A stretch of DNA of 64,000 nucleotides. It comes from Diadophis punctatus similis (taxonomy: Eukaryota > Chordata > Lepidosauria > Squamata > Dipsadidae). Position numbers and translations under genes: made by a program. The notes beneath the pieces were generated by a model. That model was not told the origin of the DNA and did no database searches. It worked only from the letters and a program-made list of their open reading frames with translations. Below are positions 51,480-62,790 of the stretch, piece by piece. The stretch spans positions 51,290,859 through 51,354,858 of the forward strand of contig JALIGW010000001.1 in assembly GCA_023053685.1 (NCBI GenBank). Reading direction: 5' to 3'. Numbering within the stretch: the stretch's first letter is position 1; the number at the start of each line of letters is the position of its first letter.

Positions 51480-52210
51480 GTCTTATTCCAGTTATCATAT
51501 ATTGCTTTACCTGTTCTTCCTTTGTTTCAAATTTCAACAAAAATTTATACATGTTTATCATCAGTGCACAACTGTACTCCAAATTCTATTATTTTATATA
51601 CAGAGATGGAAAAGTTCAACTATTCACTATGAAGGAATGGCTAAACTAATTTGTTTGATTAGAGAAAATAAACTATCTACATTTAATGCTGACTGGAAAA
51701 CTCTTACGGACTTTTGCATAAAAATGAAAAAAAAACCAGACTAAATGATTTATGGTTTTGATGATTAGACAGGATATATTATAGATAGAAGAATATTATG
51801 ATGTAACTATAGAGAGATAGATTAAAATATAATTGTACTTATAACTGCTGTGAAGACTATTAGAAGCCACTTCTTAGTATCTTTTTTCTTTCTTTGCTAT
51901 TTTTAAAGCTTTTTTTTTTCATTCACCTTTTGCTTTCTTGCTTTTTATATCTTCTCCTTATATTACTTTGCATTAGGCTTTATTTCTTTTTAAAGTTTTA
52001 TAAACAAGAGGAGAGGGAGAAAGGGGTGGGGAGAGAGAGAATGAGAGAGAGAGACAGAATATCCAAGCACAAGTTCTTTGGACCTAATTACATAATAAAA
52101 ATGGCTAATTGGATGGTAGACATTGTAAATGCTTCTTTGGAACAGAAGGAAGTCAGAATTAAGACCTTTATTAAAGAAATTATCAGGATATCCCATTATT
52201 TTTAACAACC
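51480..52210 (+). pseudogene. L1-like LINE 3' end (decayed)
   Basis: Plus-strand frames give SAQLYSKFYYFIYRDGKVQL, then MAKLICLIRENKLSTFNADW and KTLTDFCIKMKKKPD before a stop, loosely like an L1 ORF2 terminus. A 3' UTR-like region with a polypurine stretch (about 52008-52058) follows. It is less certain than 43205-44090. Confidence 0.45.
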
Positions 52211-52494
52211 ACTTGTTTCAAAAATCACTTTTCTCAATGAACTTATCTAACTTTTCTCAATGAAACTGCTTTTGGAAAAGTATCACTTATAGATTTCCTT
52301 GGCTGAGGAGACAAAGAGGTTGGTTCCAATATAGATCTCAAAAGTATTAATACCTATGACCAATATTATAATTCTGAGATTTATATAATATGGGACTTGA
52401 ATGATTCATATTTATTAATTTTCAATTTATATATTTTTAAAATTAGTATTTATTCTCAATGGTTAACACAGATAATAACATATTAAAAAGTTAT

Positions 52495-52690
52495 ATTATG
52501 CCTTCAAGTCACTATTGGCTCCTGGCAACTGGCTGGAAAAGTCTCTGTTGTTTTCTTGGCAAGACTTTTGGAAATTTGGCAGTGACTGGCCCAAGTCATC
52601 CACCTGGTTTTGTGTTTAAGGTGGGCTTAGAACTCAGTTTCCTGGTTTCCAGTTTAGTGTTTCAGTCACTACATCAAACTATCTTTCTCT
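52495..52690 (-). mobile_element. tRNA-derived SINE (reverse)
   Basis: The minus strand reads gatgtagtgactgaaacact, then actgagttctaagcccacct and gatgacttgggccagtcact. It matches the design of the forward SINE at 59567-59800. The tRNA-like head is decayed. Confidence 0.65.
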
Positions 52691-52694
52691 AAAG

Positions 52695-53650
52695 TTAATT
52701 CTGTCAAATATCAACTATAGCTGATCTATCACATGCTGACGATAAATATAGTTCTATATAATAAAATCTCCATCAAGTAGCATTGTTTTTAAAGCCTTCC
52801 TGAATTAAACCTAACAATATCTCTGGCTAAGTCTATTCCAAAGAGAAGAACTGGAACTAAAAAGTGTTCCTTTTGCAGCCACATAATTGGGGAAATTCCT
52901 AAGCATCTCTTCCCAAGCCAATCGTGCCAGAAAGGGATACAGTTTTATATAATGATCACAGGTGTAAGAGTGTCACAAACAGAAATACTAACTAATGGTG
53001 ACTAATGGTCAAATCATAACAATACTTGGCACTCTAAGTGAAACAGGCAAAGGTTCCTCTAACCATGACTTCCATTTTGACATCAAGCAGTAGTCAGGGG
53101 ACAAATCTATATTGCAGATCTAGTCTTTAGAGAAATGCCACCCATCTATCAAATAACATATGCATTATCCCACATAACATCATAACTTATACAATCATGT
53201 CAGATATCATGATGGACAGACATAATGGTGGCATCTACATATTCATGTGATGATGTTATTGGCCATGTCATTCTGACATTGTGGATTGATTTACACATCA
53301 TTTTTGTCTACCACTGCAATCTGACCAAACTAAGAAGTGCACAGCACTAACATCACAGACTTAAAATAATTAAGCATAAACAACATTCAAAACAAAACTA
53401 GTCAACTTTAACTGAATGGGCCCTTTAGAATGATAAGAAAGTCAGCACCCATTGCACCTCTAGAGGAAGGGTTTTCCAAACCATTGCATTCATGACATAA
53501 GCAGAATCATATTTGGCACATCCCAGAATATCCCAGTCCTATAATATAATTATCCCAGAATAACCCTAACCCTATAAGCAATTGATTTCAACATGGGATT
53601 AATTCTGCTGTGGGGGAGGTTCTATGAAGTAAAGCATTGAATATCCATAC
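52695..53650. other. Intronic sequence with no recognised feature
   Basis: Unique-looking. Repeated atcccagaata words at about 53525-53570 only. Confidence 0.45.
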
Positions 53651-53658
53651 ATGTGAAT

Positions 53659-53942
53659 CAAGGGTGATTTCCACTTACCTTCCTTACCAGCTCGCATTGC
53701 GTCAGAAGTGCGTGTTTTGCACACACGCGCCTATGTCACATCGGCAAAATTACCCTCTGCACATGCGCAGAAGCCTTTGCACATTCGCAGAGGGTTTTTT
53801 GCAAGCCGCTTTCAAGGACCGGGGACCAGAGAACCAGTTCGGGGGCTTGGCCAGCCGGCCATTGCTGCCGGTTTGACGAGCGGGGGCAAATTTCCGCCAT
53901 CGGTACGGCCGAACCGGTCCTAACCGGCAGAACCCACCACTG
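53659..53942. mobile_element. CpG-rich hAT-like MITE, copy 8
   Basis: The 284-bp element begins caagggtgatttccacttac and ends agaacccaccactg. The exact 8-bp duplication atgtgaat is at 53651-53658 and 53943-53950. It carries tgcacatgcgca at 53758-53769 and a second cacattcgcagagg half palindrome. Confidence 0.9.
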
Positions 53943-53950
53943 ATGTGAAT

Positions 53951-56093
53951 GCCCATCTGGGAATGAATTGTTATGTCTTTATTCTATCAACAAATACATT
54001 AGTAGCACATATAAGTCTACTCATCTTTTTCTCTGAATGGGCTCAATAAATGATAAGTTCTTTTTATTTCTTCTGATGGAAAATGTTAAATTTGATTTCA
54101 CGATCAGAACATGGATTCCAGCTCAACTAAATTAAGCAGTAAGCACATGTTCTAGTACTTTATGCCTACTGAACAAAATATTTGATCAACTAGAGGGAAT
54201 CCTATAATATTGGTGTTGGTCAAAAATAAAACAGTCTATTACAGCTATCCTGCAGTTCATGGCTTTGGTCTGCTGCTTTCTTTCAAAATCATATGGGTTG
54301 AATGTGAGCAACAAATACTTCTGATATAATGCTAACACTGGAAACTGAAATCCTTTAAATATGTGGTTCATTTTTACATACAGCAATTAAAAATTACTAC
54401 TTGTATAATTCTCCAATGATACATTTTTCAGGCAAAATAATATAATGAAACAGGACTGGAATAATATAATCCTTTCTTACATGATAGTTTATATGGTAAT
54501 CCTCTTTTTCAAGTACTGAGCAATACTATAAAAGTTTCTTTCCTAATCAAGTCTGATTGATATTTGTAGTTTGAAATACAGGCAAATTCTTTGACCAGTC
54601 TTTAATTAGAATCGCTGATGAAATAGTTATCATTTTATTTTAATCCCCAAAACTAAAGAAACTGTATTTGCATCTTCAAACAATTAAATATCCTGCTTTA
54701 TTGCTTTTGTCTTACTTGCAGACATTTTGAAACATTTTTTCACAAAGAATATTCCCATTTTTGACCACCCTTAATGTATTTGTAACTTTTGCAGGCATAT
54801 CTCTGATTTGCACCTCACCCCTTATTTTCCGAGGAAGTAATGCACAGCGTATTGTCACCTAGTTCCAGCAATCTGCTTGAAAAGGTAAAAATGAGCTTGA
54901 TGAAACAAAAAGCGCATCCAGATAAGACTGCTAATCCCAATGTTTGAAGGTGTTATAGATTTGTGTTTTATATCCTGCTGCTTGTAGTGACTGTGTCAAT
55001 ATGGATTTCTGGTTCATCCCAACACTCAGCTTGGGTAATACCCAGACACTGATGGACAAAAATATCTTAGGGCATGAATATTGTACAACAATAAGTGGGC
55101 AAATTCTGGGCAAAAAGGACAAATACTTGCTAAATACTTAAAAAAAACCAGACATTCAATCATTATGAGCAGCTGAGGGTTGTATTTCAATAAAACAAAG
55201 TAAAATATCTTCTTTTCTTAAAAAAAGATGAAAAATACTTTTTTTGTTTTCATTTCTTCATGATGATATACAAAGGATTTGTGAATCACCATGAAGAAAA
55301 CTGACAATTACTATAAGGGTCAATTAATTGATAGGTGAAAACAGAAGTGCTGTCTGAGCTGGAGTTCAAACTCAAAGGAGGCATAACTTTAGACATGTAC
55401 AAATTCTATGTTACTTAAACAATTCAAAAGTATGTCTTATGTTTTGAGGTACCTTGTTTTGTTTTTATATGGCAGCATTTTTAAAAAATATGACAGGTAA
55501 AGGGGTATAGCAATGCAAGATCACAAAGAAAAGCTCGCTGGGATTTATGGTTTATTAGAGTCCCTATTCCTCTGGATAGATCTGCAATGTGATCTGAGTT
55601 TGATGCATTGAATTGTATTGGGGATGGAAGCTTAATGCCTTTTGAATATCATTTTCAATTTTGGAATAACACAATACTAGAAATAACATTTATCCTTTTT
55701 TGTATTCCTTTATAGTTGTTCTGAATTCTGCCCTGGGTCCTTGGATTTAAATCTTGGATTTTTATAGACTTTTACTTTTTTTTTCTTGCCCCTTTTGACT
55801 GAAACTTGATTATTTGCCATGACTGATTAATGGACTACCTCCAGATTACATTTTCTACCCAACTCAATAGTTGCATGTTGATCCTCAGTAGCTCACCCAA
55901 TTGCATTTTTTCAGCTTTGCAGAGTCCAATGACTGAGGGAGTACAGGAAACATTTCCTAATCTCCTACACTTACCTTCTATGACTACTTTGGGACAAGTC
56001 ATATGCTGACTAAAAATGCAAAATAGTTGCTATTAAAAATGTTTTCTCTTGGACAGTTATATTATACTCTACATTCTCTTGGATAATATATTA
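53951..56093. other. Intronic sequence with no recognised feature
   Basis: AT-rich unique-looking DNA. No convincing frame, SINE or terminal repeat. Confidence 0.45.
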
Positions 56094-56101
56094 TACTATA
56101 C

Positions 56102-56236
56102 CAGGGGTAGGCAAAGTTGGCTCTTCTATGACTCATGGACTTCAACTCCCAGACTTTCTGAGCCAATCATGCTAGCTCAGGAATTCTGGGAGTTGAAGTC
56201 CACGAGTCATAGAAGAGCCAACTTTGCCTACCCCTG
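56102..56236. mobile_element. Palindromic hAT-like MITE, copy D (divergent subfamily)
   Basis: The 135-bp inverted repeat has ends caggggtaggcaaagttggc and gccaactttgcctacccctg. The exact 8-bp duplication tactatac is at 56094-56101 and 56237-56244. It shares the ggacttcaactcccaga core with copies A-C but has different termini. Confidence 0.9.
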
Positions 56237-56244
56237 TACTATAC

Positions 56245-57229
56245 CATCAATATTGTCCTCAATAGCAGTCAGTACCAACAGAGCAAGGTTGAGAATGTAC
56301 ATAGTGAATAATACATTTCCTTTATTTCCTTTCTTCCTTTATTATGGAAGGAAAAATGGACCTCATCATAGCTGGCCATTTTCTGTGGCTGCCATATATT
56401 TGGGTTACATTTTGTTCCATCATATCATTTCTCTTATAATAATGACATTAAATAAATGCTGCAAATAGGTATAGTATTTAGTAGAACAATTTCATTTTAT
56501 ATTTGTACAATATATGTTGGATTAATCAGAAAAAGACCTTGCTTGACATTAACCCCATATTTCAACAAAGAATGGCAACATTTTGAAGTCTGCTTCTATA
56601 GCTGCTATAAAATTTCAGCAAGGGAACATAAGCTAACTACAAATCTTTATAATCAGGTGAAAGTATATAACTAGATAGATATGGCAATAGATAGACAGAC
56701 AATGAGTTTTAGTGATTTGTATTACTACTTTACCAAATTTCAAATGTATGATGATTTATTACAGGATGGCTGAAGCTAAGGCTGGGTACTCTGATGTTTA
56801 ATCACCATTCACTTGTTGTCATCCTCCACACAAGTGAAGTCACCTGTCACAGAAGGCCAAAGCCATCACTTATGCCATGTATAATACATCTCAGCATGTG
56901 TCTACACAGGAGGTATTACATGATAAATTCATTAGCTGCTATCCTGTCCCCAAATTGTTTTTGTATCTCCTGACCTATAGAACTTGCTACTAACTGTGAA
57001 GGGCACACAGTCTTCTGCTTGCATTCCAAGTGACAATTTTGCCTTTGGAAAAAAAAAAACCTTCAGAGTCTTTTTGGGAAGCAAGCCTTCTGTCTAATGA
57101 AAATGAAATCTGGAAGGTTAAGACCTTCTACGCAATACAAAATAGGAATATTTTTTAAAATTGTCAATATTTATTTCTAATATTTACAGTTATGCCAAAG
57201 ATTGCTACAAAAGAACAGAATTGGTTACA
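56245..57229. other. Intronic sequence with no recognised feature
   Basis: Unique-looking AT-rich DNA. Confidence 0.45.
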
Positions 57230-57237
57230 GCTTGTAC

Positions 57238-57594
57238 CAGAGGTGGGTTCCTCCTGGTTTGGACTGGTTTGTCCGAACCTGTAGAAAACCACTGGTGATG
57301 TCACGATGACATCACGGAACTGGTTCGGTCGGTGCCAGTCCGTGAGCGCCGCCATCTTTTTAAAAAAATTGTTTTGGATTTTTTTTTGGGATTAAAAAAA
57401 AATTCTGGGGTTTTTTTCTTCTGCGCATGTGCAGAAGCCGAGTTTCCAGCACTGCGCATGCATTGCCATCTTGTTTTTGGCTTTTTTGGGGGGGGGGTTA
57501 AATTTTTTTTTGGCACTGCGCATGCCCACAAGGTGCGGCCATGCGGCGCAGGAGGAAGCAAACTAGCAGCGAGGTAAGTTAGAATCCATCCCTG
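57238..57594. mobile_element. CpG-rich hAT-like MITE, copy 9
   Basis: The 357-bp element runs from cagaggtgggttcctcctgg to agaatccatccctg. The exact 8-bp duplication gcttgtac is at 57230-57237 and 57595-57602. It has three tgcgcatg words and a gatgtcacgatgacatcacg palindrome. It is the intact relative of 23263-23620. Confidence 0.9.
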
Positions 57595-57880
57595 GCTTGT
57601 ACATATATGTATCGCAATTAAACATATAGCTCCATGGTAATTCTGGTTTAAGAGATCTATCTTGCAGGACTTTCTTCAAATTTGAGGTAAAATTAATTAA
57701 TTAAAATGATTTTTTTTCTTTTAACATTCATGCAGATATAACAGCCAGGAGATTCAGATCGTTTACTACCCAATAACTCAATCCCCACAGTCTTCTCTGA
57801 AGTACTGGGAAAAACTCAGGACCAAATTTAAGGGTGCTAGGAAGAGTAAAGGGGAAAAAACCCAGAAAGATGATTGCATA

Positions 57881-57995
57881 CAGGGGTGGCCAAACTATGG
57901 TTCTTTGAGGATCTATGGACTTCAACTCCCAGAATTCCTGAGCAAGCCATGCACACTCCACAGGTCCTCAAAGAACCATAGTTTGGCCACCCCTG
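57881..57995. mobile_element. Palindromic MITE, copy E (third terminal type)
   Basis: The ends caggggtggccaaactatgg and ccatagtttggccacccctg are perfectly inverted, and the match runs more than 30 bp. The core again holds atggacttcaactcccagaa. The flanks attgcata and aagagatc do not match, so the target duplication is lost or the end is rearranged. Confidence 0.8.
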
Positions 57996-57999
57996 AAGA

Positions 58000-58968
58000 G
58001 ATCTGTTTACATATTTGATGTAACTCGAACAAAAATGTTACAAATGGACACATAGGAAGATAAAGAGAATGACAAAATTTTATTTTACTTCACTCTCAGC
58101 CAAGTGACTGAAGGCAGCTTCTAAAACAATACAACATTTAAAACCTATAAAACATTCTTAAGAAAGTTTATTACTCCCTATATGTATGTTTTAGTACTTT
58201 CTTATGGATACTGTATATCTGAAGATGCCACTTGAATTATTTCAGATCAAAGTCAAAAATAAGAAAGAGAATTTTAAGTTTATTTGTAAAGATGTTAACA
58301 TATTGATGCTTGGAAAAGATTTTTCCTCCAAAGCACCTACATCTTCTAAAATGCTTCTAAGAATTTGAAATCCACTGTACTATTAATCCCCCCCCCCGTG
58401 AACCTTTGCAAGTCTGTCTGTCCTTTTCTTGTTTCTTATCCATGAGAATACCCAGAGCAACTTCTTGTCTTGTATTTTGGATAACATACTTAGGTTGACA
58501 ACAGGAAATGGCAGTATTCTTTCATTGCAATTATAATAGAAGCTTTCTTTTTTGAATTTTAAAGCAGCGGAAAGTCTGAAGCAGCAATTAATAATGACCA
58601 GACTCTCAAAGAGCAGCTTGTCACTGTTACTCCTTCTTCAAAAATAAAATAAGCTAAATCTTCCACAAATTGAAGAAAAATCACAAAATTATAAAATATA
58701 GGAGAGAAGCATGAGAAAACTTCCAAGAGAACAAAATTAAATTTACTGAATGCAAGTTTCAAAAATCTTTGGTAATACCCTCATTCATAACAAAAAAAAG
58801 TAATTAAGAAGAGATCTGCTGAGTGGGACAAAGATCTAATTAGTCCAGTTTTTCTTCTCGCAGTGGCTAACCTGATGCTAATAGGAAATCAGTATATCAA
58901 TTTTGGGGCATGTAAAAAAAACTCAGCTAATAATTCCAAAAGGCTGTGAGCAATTGAGGAAAGTAGTA
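58000..58968. other. Intronic sequence with no recognised feature
   Basis: Unique-looking AT-rich DNA. Confidence 0.45.
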
Positions 58969-58969
58969 C

Positions 58970-59045
58970 ATTTATTTATGTATTTATATGATTTGATTTA
59001 TATAGCTGCCCATCTCACGTGACTCTGGGCAGCTCACATTTTAGT
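58970..59045 (-). mobile_element. L2-type LINE 3' tail (reverse)
   Basis: tttatatagctgcccatctc and gactctgggcagctcacatt preceded by an AT-rich tail: the reversed L2 end. Confidence 0.6.
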
Positions 59046-59269
59046 GTAACCAGGCCATTGCAATGGCAATATAAAGCTTATATTCCTTAGTGATATATGG
59101 CTAGTGTAATGGCTGAATGCCACTATAAATTGGTAATGTGGGCACGCCTATTAAATATTATTACTGTAGATTGTTGTAACATGTATCATTATTATTACAA
59201 TATTCTGCCACCAGCAATTAATTTTATAATATCCAAATAAATCTTGATTTTTTTTTATTCTAGCTTTTT

Positions 59270-59397
59270 TCAGAAAGAAAAAATAAAAAGTAAAAAGCAA
59301 AAAGTAAAAAGTAGTAAAAAGTAGTAAAAAGTAAAAAGTAAGAGTGGAGGGGAGGAGAGGAGAGGAGAGGAAAAGGAAAAGGAAAAGGAAAAGAAAG
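59270..59397. repeat. (AAAAGT)n and (GGAGA/GGAAAA)n simple repeats
   Basis: Runs of aaaaagtaaaaag, then gaggagagg and ggaaaaggaaaa. Confidence 0.9.
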
Positions 59398-59566
59398 ATT
59401 ATGTTGCTGTGACTGAAACATACTGAACCAGTATGGAAGCCAAAATGGTATTGTTAATTATCGCATTATCTTTCTTGAAAATTCATTATCTGCAGATTTG
59501 GATCTTTAAAATTACCACTCTCGTTATCACTTATGGGATCCTGTATATTCCTGATGAAAGCCAGCT

Positions 59567-59800
59567 TGGTGTAATGATTAAAGGCACCAGGAAACCATGA
59601 GTTTCAGTTCCCACTTTGCACATGGGGTACCTGGGTCAACCCCTCTCGCTTAGTCCTAGGAAGAAGGCAAAGACAAACTACTTCCAAAAGTGTTACCTTG
59701 CCGGGATATGCACAGTGTTACCTTGCCGGGATATGCACCAGGAATCAAGATTGGTGCAAAGGGTAGTTCACAAGGCATGCAGTGCCTTCTCTCTAGGTGT
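59567..59800 (+). mobile_element. tRNA-derived SINE with internal 24-bp duplication
   Basis: Begins agccagcttggtgtaatgat, then gagtttcagttcccac as a B-box-like word and tgggtcaacccctctcgctt in the body. The stretch agtgttaccttgccgggata occurs twice, at about 59687 and 59711, a tandem duplication. Forward counterpart of 52495-52690. Confidence 0.65.
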
Positions 59801-59859
59801 TAAAGCAGCAGCAGCAGCAGCAACCTCTGGAAAGTTCAGTGGAAGCCTTTAAATGCAGC

Positions 59860-61273
59860 TGTGACAAGCCTTCTGTAGGACACTGTTGATTTAACTATCC
59901 TTAGTTGTGCCAAGAAGACCCTCTGTGAAATGACACTAATGAATGCTTTGCACAGTCCTGCTAAACACCATTATCCTAGCTTCTTCTTTTTAACTTCTTT
60001 CTAGAAGCAAAATGGTTAAAGTTTTACAAAGTGATAAGAAGCTTCAGATATTCTGGGGTTTTTTTCCCCTTTTAAACCTGAATAATTGATAAGTTATTAA
60101 TCAATACGTTCCTTTACTTATGGCCCTGCTTTTTCCCCAACTAACCTGCATCACAGTATCAGTTTACACAAAGAGCAACTTCCTGTTTAACTACTGCACT
60201 AAAATATCACTTACAAGCCCTTTTCAGCTCATGTGGTCTGTCCTGCGCTAAATGCGAAACCTGTCTCCCTGACTCTGCACCCTGCTTTACAAAAACACAC
60301 TGTTTGCAGATCAAAGGAAGACAATTTATGCTTTCATCCCAGCTGACGGATGATTAAATTAAAACAGATCAGCAGTACAGTGCATGGGCAGGTGGCTTTA
60401 GCCGACACTGCCGGCCTCAGAGCGATTAAATTGCAGTGAAGATGGAGGGCCTTCCGCTCTTATTCCTGCACTTCCAGATCAAACGGTGACAAATGAGATG
60501 TTACTGCTCTTGTAAAGCAAGGCTACAATCTGTCAAAATCCAACATAATTTGTGACCCTCTGTGACATCCTCCTCCTCTTTTTTTTACCCTGACATTTGA
60601 ATACAGTGATTTGCTAGAGTCAAGTCCATTTAAGTGAAAATAGTCAATTCTATCTCAAGGAATACAGCCCATCGGCTATAATGTGAGAGCCAAATGAATG
60701 AATATATGTAACTAGGTAGGTTGGTCTATAAATATACATTCATATTTATCTGTGAGTGTGTTTGTGTGCATCTTTCATTAGTTCATCTGCAGTCCTATAA
60801 TGCCATAAACTCAGTTACACTCCACCCTGCCCCAAAAAGTGTTATAATTTGATGGGATGACAGTTAGAACATATAAAGCAAAGGTACTGGTTTTAAACTA
60901 TTTATTTTGACTGCTTACATGTATCAAAATAAGTTAATATGAATCTTTTTCATTATTTGTAAGCCATTCCCGCACTGGACACTGCTGATCAGATTGTTCT
61001 AAGAATTGGACTGGGTCAGTTAAAATGCCTCCATGATTTGCTTAAATGTTTGGCAAACTCTACTTAATGTAGCTTTCCTTTTCTTTTGAGTTTAATGGGT
61101 GAGCTTCCTGACATGCCATCCATGAACAATGAACAGATTGCAATGTATTAGTTGAAAACATGCTCACACTAGCAAAAGGCCAGAACAAAGCAGAGTGGGG
61201 TGGGGAAGGGGGAGGATTGGAGAAGAATAAAGCAACACATTAGTTCTAATCAAATACCTCTGTACTATAAATC
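59860..61273. other. Unique intron with a candidate conserved non-coding segment
   Basis: 60290-60660 is free of recognised repeats and has mixed composition with words such as ggtgacaaatgag and gcgattaaattgcagtgaag. It lacks an open frame with splice sites. Conservation is suspected from composition only. Confidence 0.35.
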
Positions 61274-61326
61274 GGGGCGTTGTTCCTTACCTGAACGCCC
61301 CTTCTCGTAGGGCGGAGCGAGCCTCC
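61274..61326 (+). repeat. DIRS terminal inverted repeat arm, outer
   Basis: ggggcgttgttccttacctg through gcggagcgagcctcc. It is a perfect 53-bp inverse of 61521-61573. It marks the probable right end of the element. A related direct copy of its inner 27 bp lies at 61586-61612 with one mismatch. Confidence 0.92.
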
Positions 61327-61373
61327 AAGAATGGGATGATCCAATCCATCAGCCAATCAGGACTGAGTCTGAC

Positions 61374-61383
61374 TCTATATAAA
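61374..61383 (+). promoter_or_regulatory. TATA-like word in the DIRS terminal repeat
   Basis: ctatataaaagc lies in the terminal region and points into the element. If the unseen left terminal repeat is an inverted copy, the same word there would drive sense transcription. Function is inferred from position. Confidence 0.4.
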
Positions 61384-61459
61384 AGCTGTCACCCCGAAGG
61401 GCACCCCCTCTTGAGACGAAGGACGGAATCAGACCCATAGTGTAACAACCTAACCAAAC

Positions 61460-61465
61460 TTTATT
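61460..61465 (-). terminator. Polyadenylation signal AATAAA of the DIRS element
   Basis: tttatt on the plus strand is AATAAA on the element's sense strand, about 185 bp after the end of the recombinase frame. This is a fitting position for 3' end formation. Confidence 0.5.
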
Positions 61466-61520
61466 AAACAGCAGGAATGTATACTAAAACTCTATGCAAG
61501 AAACCAACAGGGAGGGACCT

Positions 61521-61573
61521 GGAGGCTCGCTCCGCCCTACGAGAAGGGGCGTTCAGGTAAGGAACAACGCCCC
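61521..61573 (-). repeat. DIRS inverted repeat arm, inner
   Basis: Perfect 53-bp reverse complement of 61274-61326, separated by 194 bp. Confidence 0.92.
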
Positions 61574-61585
61574 GTTCTCCATAGT

Positions 61586-61612
61586 GGGCAGAGCGAGCCT
61601 CCAAGAATGGGA
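61586..61612 (+). repeat. DIRS direct copy of the terminal motif
   Basis: gggcagagcgagcctccaag then aatggga repeats 61310-61336 with one mismatch. Together with the 53-bp arms this gives three copies of the motif, like the internal complementary region of DIRS elements. Confidence 0.8.
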
Positions 61613-61650
61613 CATGCCAAAGCAGTACAGTCCCTAGGGAGGGCAAACAG

Positions 61651-62790
61651 TTATACAGGCTGTTCCTCAGTCGATAAGGCAGACTGAAGCACATGCCTCC
61701 CAAAATCCGCCTCAGCCGAGGCGAATTGGTCCACTTTGTAATGCCGTATAAAGGCCACCGGAGAAGACCAGGTGGCCGCCCTGCACACCTCCTCCAGAGA
61801 AGCTCTGGCCGACCACGCTGTCGTGGTGGCCGCGCTGCGTGTCGAGTGGGCGGTCAACCCTTCCGGACGTGGAAGGCCTTGTGCACAGTAAATGTCTGCA
61901 ATGACCGACCTGATCCAGCTGCCGATAAGCGCTGGCTAAGCTTTATTGCCCATGGATTTCGGATGGAAGCAAACAAACAACGCTTCCGAGCGCCGGAGGG
62001 GAGCGGTGCGGACGTTGTAAATTTTAACCGCCCTCCGTACGTCAACGGTATGCCACTGGCGCTCCAAGTCCGAGGAAGGGTGAGCATAGAAGGAGGGCAA
62101 AACCAGGTCTTGTGTCCTATGGAAGAGTGTATTTACCTTCGGAAGGAAGGTCGGATCCAGACGGAGAACAACCCTATCAGGGTGAAATATACATAAGTCC
62201 TCCCGGACCGATAGGGCCGCCAGTTCCGAAATCCGCCGGGCCGAAGTTATGGCCACCAGAAAGGCAACCTTGAGGGTGAGGTGTCTTAATGAGACGGTGC
62301 GTAGCGGCTCGTAGGGCTCCGTCGTCAGTGCCAGAAGAACCCGTGGGAGATCCCACGTCGGGAATCTGTGGACGACAGGCGGCGAGATGTTGGAGGCCGC
62401 TCTTAAGAATCGCCGTATCAGCGGATGGGCCGACAGTGGGTCCGCGGCGTCGCAGGAGAGCACGGTGGTGAGTGCTGCCATTTGGCGACGCAGAGTGTTT
62501 GGGGCCAACCCCTTGTCCAGGCCCGCTTGCAAATAGCGTAAAATACCGACGATGGTAAGGTCCACCGGGCAAAGGGAGGCGGCTGAACACCACGAACAAA
62601 ACGACTTCCATGTAGAAGCGTAGATGCGGTCCGTCGATGCCCGTCTGGATGACATGAGAGTGTCCACAATGGCGTCGGGCACCCCGCGATGAGTTAGGCA
62701 GCGCCGGTCAAGTGCCAAGCGGTCAGCTTGAGCCAGTGCGGGTCCGGATGGTGTAAGGACCCCTGGGAGAGCGAAGACGCGGTCGGTGGT
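61651..62790 (-). pseudogene. DIRS tyrosine recombinase frame with one premature stop
   Basis: Tyrosine recombinases cut and rejoin DNA through a catalytic Tyr, and in DIRS elements they integrate the circular cDNA. The N-terminal core-binding part includes STDRIYASTWKSFCSWCS and PNTLRRQMAAL. The first catalytic Arg is in TSARRISELAAL. A TAG stop at 61936-61938 follows FHPKSMGNKA. The same frame then continues about 94 codons to 61651 and contains the HSTR box (His and second Arg) and the FIRHY segment with the likely nucleophile Tyr. Without that stop the frame is open throughout, so a single nonsense change separates the catalytic halves. The true start is unclear because the frame overlaps the RT-RNase H-MT frame upstream and stays open to 63543. 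Shadow frames opposite are not genes. Confidence 0.85.

Noticed and set aside
53665..53700. Possible exon donor (acttacctt on plus strand) for a zinc-finger exon of ESRRG
   Set aside because: Lies in a MITE end; the same word recurs in the copy at 24815, and the adjoining sequence does not encode zinc-finger residues.
55965..55990. Donor-like cacttaccttctatgac as a possible upstream ESRRG exon end
   Set aside because: Minus-strand translation before it does not give the LKEG end expected before the 28474 exon.
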